A stretch of 64,000 bases of DNA, taken from assembly GCA_030263475.1 (NCBI GenBank), contig SZPC01000001.1:1-64000 (forward strand). The letters are read 5' to 3'. The DNA comes from OLB4 sp002050165 (GTDB taxonomy: Bacteria; Bacteroidota; Ignavibacteria; Tepidaquicellales; Tepidaquicellaceae). Made by a program: the position numbers and the translations under genes. The notes below the pieces were generated by a model. The model saw only the letters and a list, made by a program, of their open reading frames with translations, was not told the DNA's origin and did no database searches. Of this stretch, positions 1-7,503 are shown piece by piece (the stretch's first letter is position 1; every line of letters starts with the position of its first letter).

Positions 1-172
1 TTCAGTTTACGATATTACCGGGAAGGAAGTATCGGTTCTGACAAATGAAGTTCTGAAGCCCGGCAGTTACGAAGTTGGATTTGACGCATCGCACCTTTCA
101 AGTGGGGTGTATTATTACAGAATTGAAGCCGGGGAGTTTACACAATCCAGGAAAATGTTGCTTGTAAAATAA
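1..172 (+). CDS. C-terminal end of a secreted protein with T9SS type A sorting domain (5' partial)
   Basis: The open frame enters from the left edge (first full codon at base 2) and ends at TAA 170-172. The 56 visible residues form the last part of a type IX secretion sorting domain: a short beta strand with D-I-T-G-K-E-V, a glycine turn (KPGSYEV), the hallmark LSSGVYYYRIEAG and a terminal SRKMLLVK. In this family the domain directs export through the outer membrane and is then cleaved. The functional part of the protein lies outside the window. It has the same architecture as the next two genes, so this is the end of a run of T9SS cargo genes. A hairpin terminator follows. Confidence 0.85.
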   Translation, partial: SVYDITGKEVSVLTNEVLKPGSYEVGFDASHLSSGVYYYRIEAGEFTQSRKMLLVK

Positions 173-198
173 TTTGTTATAGGGGGAAGCAATTGGTT

Positions 199-231
199 AA
201 AGGCAGAGCGATATTTTGTTCTGCCTTTTTT
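199..231 (+). terminator. Rho-independent terminator after T9SS cargo gene
   Basis: A 9-bp stem, AAAGGCAGA (199-207) pairing with TCTGCCTTT (220-228), is followed by a T run. It sits 27 bases past the stop codon. Confidence 0.8.
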
Positions 232-342
232 ATAGATAATTCTGGAAATAAAATTTAATCATAAAATTTAGGTTGAATAAATTGAACTTGAATTTTCTTT
301 AAATTAATCATAAAATGCACAAACTAAAAAAAGGAGCAAACA

Positions 343-1707
343 ATGGCACTCAAAAAATTACTTTTCTTTACTGTGTTAACATTTTTCCTCTCAAATTTTG
401 CACTTACGCAGTGGCAATTTGTAGGATTTCAAACTGGTGTTGGTTCTTTTCCGAGCATTAGCGTGTCAGGTCCAAATACTGTTGCAATCGGTGGTGGTCC
501 GAATGGACAACCGAAAGTATATCTTAGTATAAACGGTGGCGTAAACTGGACAACTTTAGGTACTACCGGTTTAGGTACTTTAGAGTTTTATTGTATCTGG
601 ATGAAAGATGCCAACACAATTTTTACAGGTGACGGTGGCGCAGTAGGTGGAGCAGGCGGGAATGCTTCATATTATAAAACAACCGATGGAGGTGCTACGT
701 GGACCGTTCTTGGTTCAACCGGTGGTTCTGCAGGATTCATTAACGGAATAGTTTTTTCAAATACAAATCCGATGTTCGGTGTTACCGAATCCGATCCACC
801 TTTAGGAGCAGGTCAACCTTATTATCTATCCATTACAACTGATGGAGGAGTTACATGGACAGTTACTAACCCTCCGGGAGTTTCAGGCGCTGCATCCGCT
901 CAAAATTCTATAGTTGTTATAGATGACCAATGGTACGGATTTGGTATGAATGCAGGTGCTTCAAGAGTATATTATACTTCAAACGGTGGATCTACATGGA
1001 ATGTCGGAAACCTGGGAATTGCGGGCAGTTTCATTTCCGGTTTTGCAATGAGTACCGACAAACTCAGAGGGATTGCAATATCAAATACCTCATTGCCGAA
1101 CGTTGCTCGAACAACAGACGGCGGACAAACCTGGACTTCCGTTAATACAGGTGGAGATGTAACAGGTTATGGGACAGTAAAATGGATTGAAGGGACTGAT
1201 ATAGTTTATATTTCCGGTCAAACAGGTGCCTCCGGAGTAGTAAAGAAAAGTACCGATGGCGGAGTTACGTGGAGTACCATGACGACCGGTGGAATTACCG
1301 GTTTAACCCATATGGAGTTTTTTAAGGATGTTAATGCAGTTGGTATTACAATTTATGGTTACGCAGTGGCTGGAGATGGAAGTGTAATTAAGCTGGTAGA
1401 TATGGTAACTTCACTAAACCCGGTTAATTCTGAAATTCCAACTGAATTCAAACTTCAGCAAAATTTCCCGAATCCCTTTAACCCTGTAACAACGATTAAT
1501 TTCTCAATTCCGAAATCGTCGCATGTTACTTTAAAAGTGTTTAATTCAATTGGTCAAGAGGTTGCCTCAATAGTAAATAAATACCTTCCTGCGGGTAATT
1601 ACAGTGAACAATTTGCAGCAACGTCAAACCTTACTTCAGGAGTTTATTTCTATAAACTTACTGCAGATGGTTTCTCCGATACAAAAAAATTAATGCTTGT
1701 AAAGTAA
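343..1707 (+). CDS. Secreted Asp-box (BNR) beta-propeller protein with T9SS sorting domain
   Basis: 454 residues. An N-terminal signal peptide (about 1-22, hydrophobic core then LTQ) is followed by at least six Asp-box/BNR motifs of the type S/T-x-D/N-G-G-x-T/N-W (for example TTDGGATW, TTDGGVTW, TTDGGQTW, STDGGVTW). They are spaced through residues 60-330, as in Ycf48- or sialidase-like beta-propellers. A linker with QQNFPNPFNP (about 370) leads into the T9SS type A sorting domain ending KKLMLVK. No catalytic residues of a sialidase can be assigned, so a surface or extracellular binding role is more likely than hydrolysis. The start is well supported by AAGGAG a few bases upstream of the ATG. 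It stands as a single gene between two terminators. Confidence 0.85.
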   Translation: MALKKLLFFTVLTFFLSNFALTQWQFVGFQTGVGSFPSISVSGPNTVAIGGGPNGQPKVYLSINGGVNWTTLGTTGLGTLEFYCIWMKDANTIFTGDGGAVGGAGGNASYYKTTDGGATWTVLGSTGGSAGFINGIVFSNTNPMFGVTESDPPLGAGQPYYLSITTDGGVTWTVTNPPGVSGAASAQNSIVVIDDQWYGFGMNAGASRVYYTSNGGSTWNVGNLGIAGSFISGFAMSTDKLRGIAISNTSLPNVARTTDGGQTWTSVNTGGDVTGYGTVKWIEGTDIVYISGQTGASGVVKKSTDGGVTWSTMTTGGITGLTHMEFFKDVNAVGITIYGYAVAGDGSVIKLVDMVTSLNPVNSEIPTEFKLQQNFPNPFNPVTTINFSIPKSSHVTLKVFNSIGQEVASIVNKYLPAGNYSEQFAATSNLTSGVYFYKLTADGFSDTKKLMLVK

Positions 1708-1727
1708 ACTTATTATAAAATCTTCAT

Positions 1728-1761
1728 AAACCCTTTCAGCTCTTGCTGGAAGGGTTTTTTT
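1728..1761 (+). terminator. Rho-independent terminator
   Basis: A 13-bp arm AAACCCTTTCAGC (1728-1740), loop TCTT, and the matching arm GCTGGAAGGGTTT (1745-1757) with one mismatch are followed by a T run. It ends the transcript of the preceding propeller gene and lies only 14 bases before the next start codon. Confidence 0.85.
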
Positions 1762-1774
1762 AAAATCTCATTTG

Positions 1775-3781
1775 ATGAAAACGAATTTCTTGGTGGTAAT
1801 TGTATCACTTTTCTTCTCGCAAACAATATTTTCTCAGATTGATCCCGACCAAATTCAACCTCCTGCAGATTTCATTCAAAAACCTCTGGTGAAAAAAGTT
1901 TATCCACCGTTTAAGCAGGTACCATCTGAAACCGATGCGGTTGTATCTGTTGGACCATTCGATAATATCGAAGTAACACTTTCACCCGGGTTTGCAGAAA
2001 CTACCATAGCGGTAAATCCAAGAGATCCGCTGAACTTTGTTGCAACAGATAACGGGTCAGTTATGTCATCGTTAAATATGTACTATACTACTGACGGTGG
2101 AAGGAACTGGACCCGAACAAGTACATTTTTTAATGCAGGTGACCCTGTAGTGTGTTTCGACAGCCTTGGGAATGCTTATTATTGCGCTATGAGACAATCG
2201 GGTGGACAAATTGTTGCAATCAGAGTTTATAAATCTACTAACAAAGGCGCGAATTGGGTAAATCTTGGTGATGCTTTTGTTCAGAGCGGTGGAGTTGATA
2301 AAGAGTGGATGGTTGCCGATCAAACCGGTGGTCCATATTCAAATAACCTTTATATGTCTTACAGTGATTTTTCTCAACCTGTAAGAATCCGGTTTTTACG
2401 AAGTACTGACCAGGGCATCACATGGTCAACTCCGGTTACAATCTTTGGTCCCGGGAATGCACAAGGTTCAAATATTGCAGTCGGCCCTGATGGGAGAGTT
2501 TATCTTGCATGGAGAGGGGGAAGCGAATCTTTTTGTAAAGTTTCCACAAACGGTGGAGTGTCGTTTGATTTGGGTGGTATAGCCGGATCATACAGCGATC
2601 CGGGTACATTTAACTCCTCAGTTGGAAGATACGTGCTTAAAAATAATATAAGGGTTAACGGGTTTCCCATGCTCGCATGTGATTTATCAAATGGTCCCCA
2701 CCGCGGTAATGTTTATATGGTGTATGGTACTAATCCACCCGGTCCGGATGTAGCAGATATATTTATGGTAAGGTCAACTGATGGTGGAGTCTCTTGGAAT
2801 ACATTTTCACCGGTAAGGGTAAATGATGATGCTTTCGGAAATTTACGAGATCAGTGGATGCCTGATGTATGCGTGGATAATAACGGATGGGTCTGGGTAA
2901 TGTGGTACGATTCAAGAAATGATCCCAATAATCTTCTAACTGAAACTTATTGCGCCGTTTCAACTGACGGTGGAGTATCATTTCAAGCAAACATTAAAGT
3001 TTCAAACCAGCCATTCAATCCGAACAGTGTCGCGGTTGGTCAGGGTAGCGGGGAAGCAAAGTATCTCGGTGATTACCAGGAAATTTCAGGCAAAAGTGTC
3101 GTACTTCCGTATTGGACTGATGGACGATTCAATACGCTTGACGCTTTTACTGCGCAATTACCCGATTTCGGTATTCAATTTTCAAAGTCCTCCGATTCGG
3201 TTGCACCTGGTGGTCAAAAGTCTAACACAGTACAGTTGCCTGTAATGGGACCGTATAGCGGAACCGTAAACTTCACCGCGAACGTTACCCCTGTACCCTC
3301 AAGCGGGACAATCGGGTTAACATTTTCTCAAAGTACTGTGAGTACTTTTCCCGGCTCAACCGAAATTGCATATCAAGTATCGGGAGATGTACCACTTGGT
3401 AATTACACTATAAATGTTACCGGAACGGAAAATAATAATGTTCGAATTCATACCAGGAGCTTTCAACTTGTAGTTACTAATACAGTAGGTGTACATCAAA
3501 CAGAAACGGAAATACCGGAAGAATACAGTTTGTATCAGAATTTCCCGAATCCGTTTAATCCAACGACCGAAATTAAATTTTCGTTACCCGTTGATACAAA
3601 AATTTCCCTAAAAGTATTTGACGTGCTGGGTAATGATATTTACGAACTCGCAGAGGGTTTTATGAAGTCGGGGAACCATTCAATTATATTTGATGCATCA
3701 CGGCTACCCAGTGGAGTTTATTTTTATTCGTTGAGAACTGAAGGTTTTGTATCAACACGAAGAATGCTTTTGGTAAAGTAA
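1775..3781 (+). CDS. Secreted BNR-repeat (sialidase-fold) protein with T9SS sorting domain
   Basis: 668 residues from the ATG at 1775 (a TTG one codon upstream is possible but less likely). A signal peptide (about 1-20, ending FSQ) is followed by a six-bladed-propeller-like region with repeated Asp boxes: TTDGGRNW, STNKGANW, STDQGITW, STNGGVSF, STDGGVSW, STDGGVSF (about residues 100-410). A beta-sandwich-like segment at about 470-570 precedes the QNFPNPFNP linker and the T9SS domain ending RRMLLVK. Exo-sialidases share this fold, but I cannot identify the arginine triad, so glycosidase activity is unproven. It has no clear promoter of its own in the 14 bases after the upstream terminator, so read-through or a promoter inside the previous gene may drive it. 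Confidence 0.85.
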   Translation: MKTNFLVVIVSLFFSQTIFSQIDPDQIQPPADFIQKPLVKKVYPPFKQVPSETDAVVSVGPFDNIEVTLSPGFAETTIAVNPRDPLNFVATDNGSVMSSLNMYYTTDGGRNWTRTSTFFNAGDPVVCFDSLGNAYYCAMRQSGGQIVAIRVYKSTNKGANWVNLGDAFVQSGGVDKEWMVADQTGGPYSNNLYMSYSDFSQPVRIRFLRSTDQGITWSTPVTIFGPGNAQGSNIAVGPDGRVYLAWRGGSESFCKVSTNGGVSFDLGGIAGSYSDPGTFNSSVGRYVLKNNIRVNGFPMLACDLSNGPHRGNVYMVYGTNPPGPDVADIFMVRSTDGGVSWNTFSPVRVNDDAFGNLRDQWMPDVCVDNNGWVWVMWYDSRNDPNNLLTETYCAVSTDGGVSFQANIKVSNQPFNPNSVAVGQGSGEAKYLGDYQEISGKSVVLPYWTDGRFNTLDAFTAQLPDFGIQFSKSSDSVAPGGQKSNTVQLPVMGPYSGTVNFTANVTPVPSSGTIGLTFSQSTVSTFPGSTEIAYQVSGDVPLGNYTINVTGTENNNVRIHTRSFQLVVTNTVGVHQTETEIPEEYSLYQNFPNPFNPTTEIKFSLPVDTKISLKVFDVLGNDIYELAEGFMKSGNHSIIFDASRLPSGVYFYSLRTEGFVSTRRMLLVK

Positions 3782-3789
3782 TTTTAATT

Positions 3790-3826
3790 AAAGCGGGACC
3801 AGGTAGTATTGTCCCGCTTTAAAAAA
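3790..3826 (+). terminator. Rho-independent terminator
   Basis: A perfect 10-bp stem, AAAGCGGGAC (3790-3799) with GTCCCGCTTT (3811-3820), lies 8 bases after the stop codon. It is flanked by A/T tracts rather than a clean T run, so it could act on either strand. Confidence 0.7.
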
Positions 3827-3865
3827 TAATAATGTTAATTTAACAAAAGAGAAATCGTAAATTGA

Positions 3866-3894
3866 TTGACATTTCAAATCTAATGACGTAAGTT
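3866..3894 (+). promoter_or_regulatory. Possible promoter upstream of hpnCDE
   Basis: TTGACA (3866-3871), a 17-base spacer, then TAAGTT (3889-3894). Read the Bacteroidota way it is TTG-20-TAAGTTAG, one mismatch from TAnnTTTG. It is the only good match in the gap, but a chance match in AT-rich DNA is possible. Confidence 0.3.
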
Positions 3895-3899
3895 AGGCT

Positions 3900-4340
3900 G
3901 TGGATATTCTCATCTCATATTTAAATTATTTCTATGCCAGTGATTATATTTTGGGATACCAGTACCTTTATCATTTAATTTGGTGTTCGCACAATCTTTT
4001 TCAGATACAATTTTATCGCAGAATATTTTACAACTTTTACTGGCGCAACATAGAAACCGAGGATAAGAGTACTACAACGAGATGGATAGTCTTTTCAATT
4101 AGCCTCATGGTTTCATGCTTTTTTTCATTTTATTACAACCCGTCAGATCCTGCGTTAAGTCGCAAGTATGAACCGATTACCAGGATAAACGGATATTTTA
4201 AGCGTTTGTCTTATTCTCTACTGAAATTACTTAATTCAACAAAAATTCAACTCAATATAAAGTACAACACTTTATCTCAAACGTTCGATATAAATACTGT
4301 TCATCGAACACTTGCCATTAACTCCGTCTGGAGAATCTGA
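3900..4340 (+). CDS. Unrecognised 146-codon open frame (doubtful gene)
   Basis: A GTG-started frame opens two codons after an in-frame stop and stays open for 147 codons in AT-rich DNA, which is longer than chance would usually give. The translation does not look like its neighbours: very rich in Tyr, Phe, Trp and Ser, only two or so glycines, few acidic residues, and one hydrophobic stretch at about residues 62-77. No Shine-Dalgarno sequence precedes it. It resembles no family I know. It may be a real small membrane protein, a decayed gene, or the leader of the hpn transcript. Confidence 0.2.
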   Translation: MDILISYLNYFYASDYILGYQYLYHLIWCSHNLFQIQFYRRIFYNFYWRNIETEDKSTTTRWIVFSISLMVSCFFSFYYNPSDPALSRKYEPITRINGYFKRLSYSLLKLLNSTKIQLNIKYNTLSQTFDINTVHRTLAINSVWRI

Positions 4341-4367
4341 TTACTCATTCAAATTAATTATTTCTTT

Positions 4368-5249
4368 TTGGTCACAGAGAATGACATAGTTATTCGCTCT
4401 TTGAAATATTGCAGGGACCTTGCAAAATCTCATTACGAGAATTTTCCTGTAGGTTCAATTCTGGTTCCGAAAAATAAGAGAGATTTAGTTTACTCAATTT
4501 ACGCATTTGCAAGAAGCGCAGACGATATTGCTGACAACCCGGAGTATTTGCAGGAAGAGAAACTAGAGAAACTTAATTCACTAAATGAAATGCTTGTATC
4601 CGGAAATCTAAATCCGGATAGTTTTGGATTTAGTAAATTTTTGCCTGCGCTTTTTTATACGATAGATAAGGGTAAAATTCCGTTAACTTATCTTACAGAT
4701 TTACTTTCTGCTTTCAAACAGGATTCTGTTAAAAACCGATACGATACTTTTGAAGAATTAACGGATTATTCTTCAAGATCAGCAAATCCGGTTGGACGTA
4801 TTGTCCTGACAATATTTGGTTACGATGAGTTAAGGGATATGAATTTATTTTCATATTCCGATAGAATTTGTACTGCGCTGCAACTCACAAATTTCTGGCA
4901 GGACGTATCGGTAGATTTGACTTTAAACAGGGTATATATTCCCTCAACTGAGATGAAAAAATTTGGATACTCATACGATGATCTTTTTGCTGGTAGGGAA
5001 AACAATAATTTTATCAGGATGATTGGGTCGCTCATACATCAAACTGAAGATATTTTCAAAAGTGGAGCTCCAATCCTAAATGAAGTTAAAGGCAGGCTCA
5101 GATTAGAATTAAAGGCAACGTATCTTGGTGGGAATTATATTTTGGATTTGATCAGAAGCATTGATTACCGGGTTCTGAAAAACCGTGTAACGCTGAATAA
5201 TGCCGGTAAATTTAAAATTGCTTGTAAAACTTTACTCCCAGGTTTATGA
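4368..5249 (+). CDS. hpnC: Squalene synthase-type prenyltransferase HpnC
   Basis: 293 residues of the phytoene/squalene synthase family. The sequence YCRDLAKSHYENFPVGS near the N terminus is typical of HpnC. The first aspartate-rich motif is DDIAD (52-56). The second is around QLTNFWQDVSVD (172-183), with the NRVYIP segment after it. In the HpnCDE route, HpnD makes presqualene diphosphate from two farnesyl diphosphates, HpnC converts it to hydroxysqualene and HpnE reduces that to squalene. The only start that keeps the conserved N terminus is TTG at 4368. Its stop overlaps hpnD by four bases (ATGA), which indicates translational coupling. Confusion with a carotenoid phytoene synthase is unlikely given the HpnD/HpnE partners. 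Confidence 0.88.
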   Translation: MVTENDIVIRSLKYCRDLAKSHYENFPVGSILVPKNKRDLVYSIYAFARSADDIADNPEYLQEEKLEKLNSLNEMLVSGNLNPDSFGFSKFLPALFYTIDKGKIPLTYLTDLLSAFKQDSVKNRYDTFEELTDYSSRSANPVGRIVLTIFGYDELRDMNLFSYSDRICTALQLTNFWQDVSVDLTLNRVYIPSTEMKKFGYSYDDLFAGRENNNFIRMIGSLIHQTEDIFKSGAPILNEVKGRLRLELKATYLGGNYILDLIRSIDYRVLKNRVTLNNAGKFKIACKTLLPGL

Positions 5250-6130
5250 AAGATTCATTTAAAGATGAACACCGTAAAGTAGCAGAGTCGAGCAATACAA
5301 ATTTCCTTTACTCATTTTCAGTACTTTCAGGGGAGAAAAATGACGCACTAAACACAATCTATGCTTTCTGTAGGAAGACTGATGACATAGTTGATAATGA
5401 TAAGCATTCACCGGATGAGAAACTTAAAAATCTCGATGAGTGGAGAGAGAAATTTACTAAGGCAATCAGTGGAATTTATGAGGACACGTTTATTGAGAAA
5501 GTAGATTTAATCCGACGGAAGTTTTCAATACCTGTTGAACCCTTTCACGATTTGATAGACGGTATGGAAATGGACATTAAAAAGAACAGGTTCAATGATT
5601 TTTCAGAACTGAAAGAATACTGTTACAAAGTTGCTGCAACTGTTGGTCTGATGTGTCTCGAAGTTTTTGGTTATCATTCTCAAGACACGAAAAAATATGC
5701 AATGAATCTTGGGGTTGCGCTTCAACTAACCAATATTATGCGGGATGTAAAAACCGATTCAGTTAAAAACAGGATTTATCTCCCTCTGGATGAAATGGCG
5801 AAATTTGGTTACACTGAGAAAATGCTTTTTGAGAATAAGTACAATCGTGAGTTCAGGGATTTAATGAACTATCAATATAAACGTGCGGAGCGCTATTATG
5901 ATATTGCGAACAGTTATTTAAAAAGTGAAGATAAGGGATTAATGGTTTCAGCGAAAATTATGGAAGAGATTTACCATAAAATTCTTCTGAAGATTAAGGC
6001 ATTAAGCTACGACGTGCTCAACTACGATGTAAAACTCTCGAAATTTACTAAAGTACGAATTGCAATTGTTACGTTGTACAAATACAAGTTATTGTACAAT
6101 GCTGAAGATCCAAGACGGGAGTTTCAGTGA
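5246..6130 (+). CDS. hpnD: Presqualene diphosphate synthase HpnD
   Basis: 294 residues, a second phytoene/squalene-synthase-family protein. It has the first aspartate-rich motif DDIVD (46-50) within YAFCRKTDDIVDN and the second in LQLTNIMRDVKTD (159-171), followed by NRIYLP. These motifs bind Mg2+ and the diphosphates of farnesyl diphosphate. The family condenses two of these molecules to presqualene diphosphate. It overlaps hpnC and hpnE by four bases each, so all three proteins should be made in step. Confidence 0.88.
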   Translation: MKDSFKDEHRKVAESSNTNFLYSFSVLSGEKNDALNTIYAFCRKTDDIVDNDKHSPDEKLKNLDEWREKFTKAISGIYEDTFIEKVDLIRRKFSIPVEPFHDLIDGMEMDIKKNRFNDFSELKEYCYKVAATVGLMCLEVFGYHSQDTKKYAMNLGVALQLTNIMRDVKTDSVKNRIYLPLDEMAKFGYTEKMLFENKYNREFRDLMNYQYKRAERYYDIANSYLKSEDKGLMVSAKIMEEIYHKILLKIKALSYDVLNYDVKLSKFTKVRIAIVTLYKYKLLYNAEDPRREFQ

Positions 6131-7482
6131 AAAGGAAAAGAATATTAATAATAGGTGGCGGGCTTGCGGGCTTATCTTCCGCTGTATTCATAAAAAACGC
6201 TGATGATGAGAATCAATATGATATTACTATTTTAGAGGCTTCACCTAAATTTGGTGGTAGAACTTACAGTTATTTCGATAAAAACTACGATACGTTCTTT
6301 GATAACGGGCAACATATTCTTGCAGGCTGGTATAAAAATACTTTCAATTATTTAAAAACAATCGGAAGTTCCAATCTGTTAAATGTTCAGGAGAATCTTG
6401 AGATTAATTTTATTGATATCTCCGGAGAAACGTTTGTTCTGAAGGTTCCCGGAGTGATTGCTCCGTTTAATATTATTTTCGCTTTATGGAAATATAACGC
6501 AATAAGGCTAACGGACAAGATTAAGCTGATACATGTTTTGAGATTAATCAATGTAGAAAAATTTAATGACGAATATCTACTATCAGTATCAGCCGATATA
6601 CTTTTGACGAGATTAAAACAATCGGAATGTATAAGAAAATATTTTTGGAATCCATTTATCTATGCAGTCTTTAACTCACCAGCCACAAAAGTATCAGCGA
6701 AGATGTTTGTTGAAATTTTAAAACATGGGTTTTCAGGGCGAAAAACCTCAAACCTGATAATCCCAAAAACAGATTTGAATAAATTGTTTATTGATCCGGC
6801 GTTAACTTATCTCAGCAACAGGGGAGTTGATTTGAAACCTGGTTCGAGGGTTAAAAGAATTGTTTCAGAAAATGGATATGTCTCTTCTGTTATTCTAGAA
6901 AATGACGAAGCAGTAGAATGTGATTTTATTATTTCAGGTGTTCCGTTTTTTAGCTTTAAACGATTATTTGATGAAAAAGAATATCCCGGGAATTTTAAAG
7001 ATTCAGATATGTTGCGTGCATCATCCATTACTTCGATACATGTATTCTTTAATGAACCCGTTCCTGAAACTATGATTCCACTGAATTCATTAGGTATGAA
7101 CGGTTTGATCGGGACTAAAATTCAGTGGGTGTTCAGGCGAAGTAATGTACACTTATCGTTAATAATAAGTGGCTCTGATTTTATAAAACTTGATAGTGGT
7201 GATACAATTACGGCAGAGGAGAAAGCTCATATTTCAAATCTCGCAATGAAGGAGCTCGCATTGTGTTTTGATGGAATTGAAAAATTATCATTGAAAGGTG
7301 TGAAAGTTATTAAAGAAAAACGAGCAACATTTATTCCTGATAATGAAAGTTACAAATACAGAGTTGATGCAAGTTGTAACATAGGAAATCTTTACGTTGC
7401 CGGCGATTGGACAAATACAGGATTACCTGCAACGATAGAATCAGCAATTACCAGCGCATACAATATTTCAAAATTCTTTTAG
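6127..7482 (+). CDS. hpnE: Hydroxysqualene dehydroxylase HpnE (FAD-dependent amine-oxidase fold)
   Basis: 451 residues starting at GTG 6127, which overlaps the hpnD stop. The N terminus has the dinucleotide-binding motif IIGGGLAGLSSA (about 8-19) followed by FGGRTYSY, and the C terminus has the FAD-binding YVAGDWTNTGLPATIESA, both typical of phytoene-desaturase/HpnE-type flavoproteins. The family removes the hydroxyl of hydroxysqualene to give squalene. Squalene is the precursor of hopanoids, but no squalene-hopene cyclase is present in this window, so the end product cannot be stated. Confidence 0.88.
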   Translation: MKRKRILIIGGGLAGLSSAVFIKNADDENQYDITILEASPKFGGRTYSYFDKNYDTFFDNGQHILAGWYKNTFNYLKTIGSSNLLNVQENLEINFIDISGETFVLKVPGVIAPFNIIFALWKYNAIRLTDKIKLIHVLRLINVEKFNDEYLLSVSADILLTRLKQSECIRKYFWNPFIYAVFNSPATKVSAKMFVEILKHGFSGRKTSNLIIPKTDLNKLFIDPALTYLSNRGVDLKPGSRVKRIVSENGYVSSVILENDEAVECDFIISGVPFFSFKRLFDEKEYPGNFKDSDMLRASSITSIHVFFNEPVPETMIPLNSLGMNGLIGTKIQWVFRRSNVHLSLIISGSDFIKLDSGDTITAEEKAHISNLAMKELALCFDGIEKLSLKGVKVIKEKRATFIPDNESYKYRVDASCNIGNLYVAGDWTNTGLPATIESAITSAYNISKFF

Positions 7483-7503
7483 TCTAAACTTACGGAGATT
7501 AAA

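Larger units (their letters stand above)
3827..4367. other. Intergenic stretch of about 540 bases upstream of hpnC
   Basis: No recognisable protein gene, tRNA or known riboswitch core is visible here. It holds one promoter-like pair of boxes (3866-3894) and one 147-codon open frame (3900-4340), described separately. If the promoter is the one used for hpnCDE, the transcript would have an untranslated leader of roughly 460 bases. Confidence 0.5.

Noticed and set aside
930..1145. A second open frame inside the first T9SS gene
   Set aside because: It lies wholly within a well-supported gene in another frame, without motif, signal or ribosome site.
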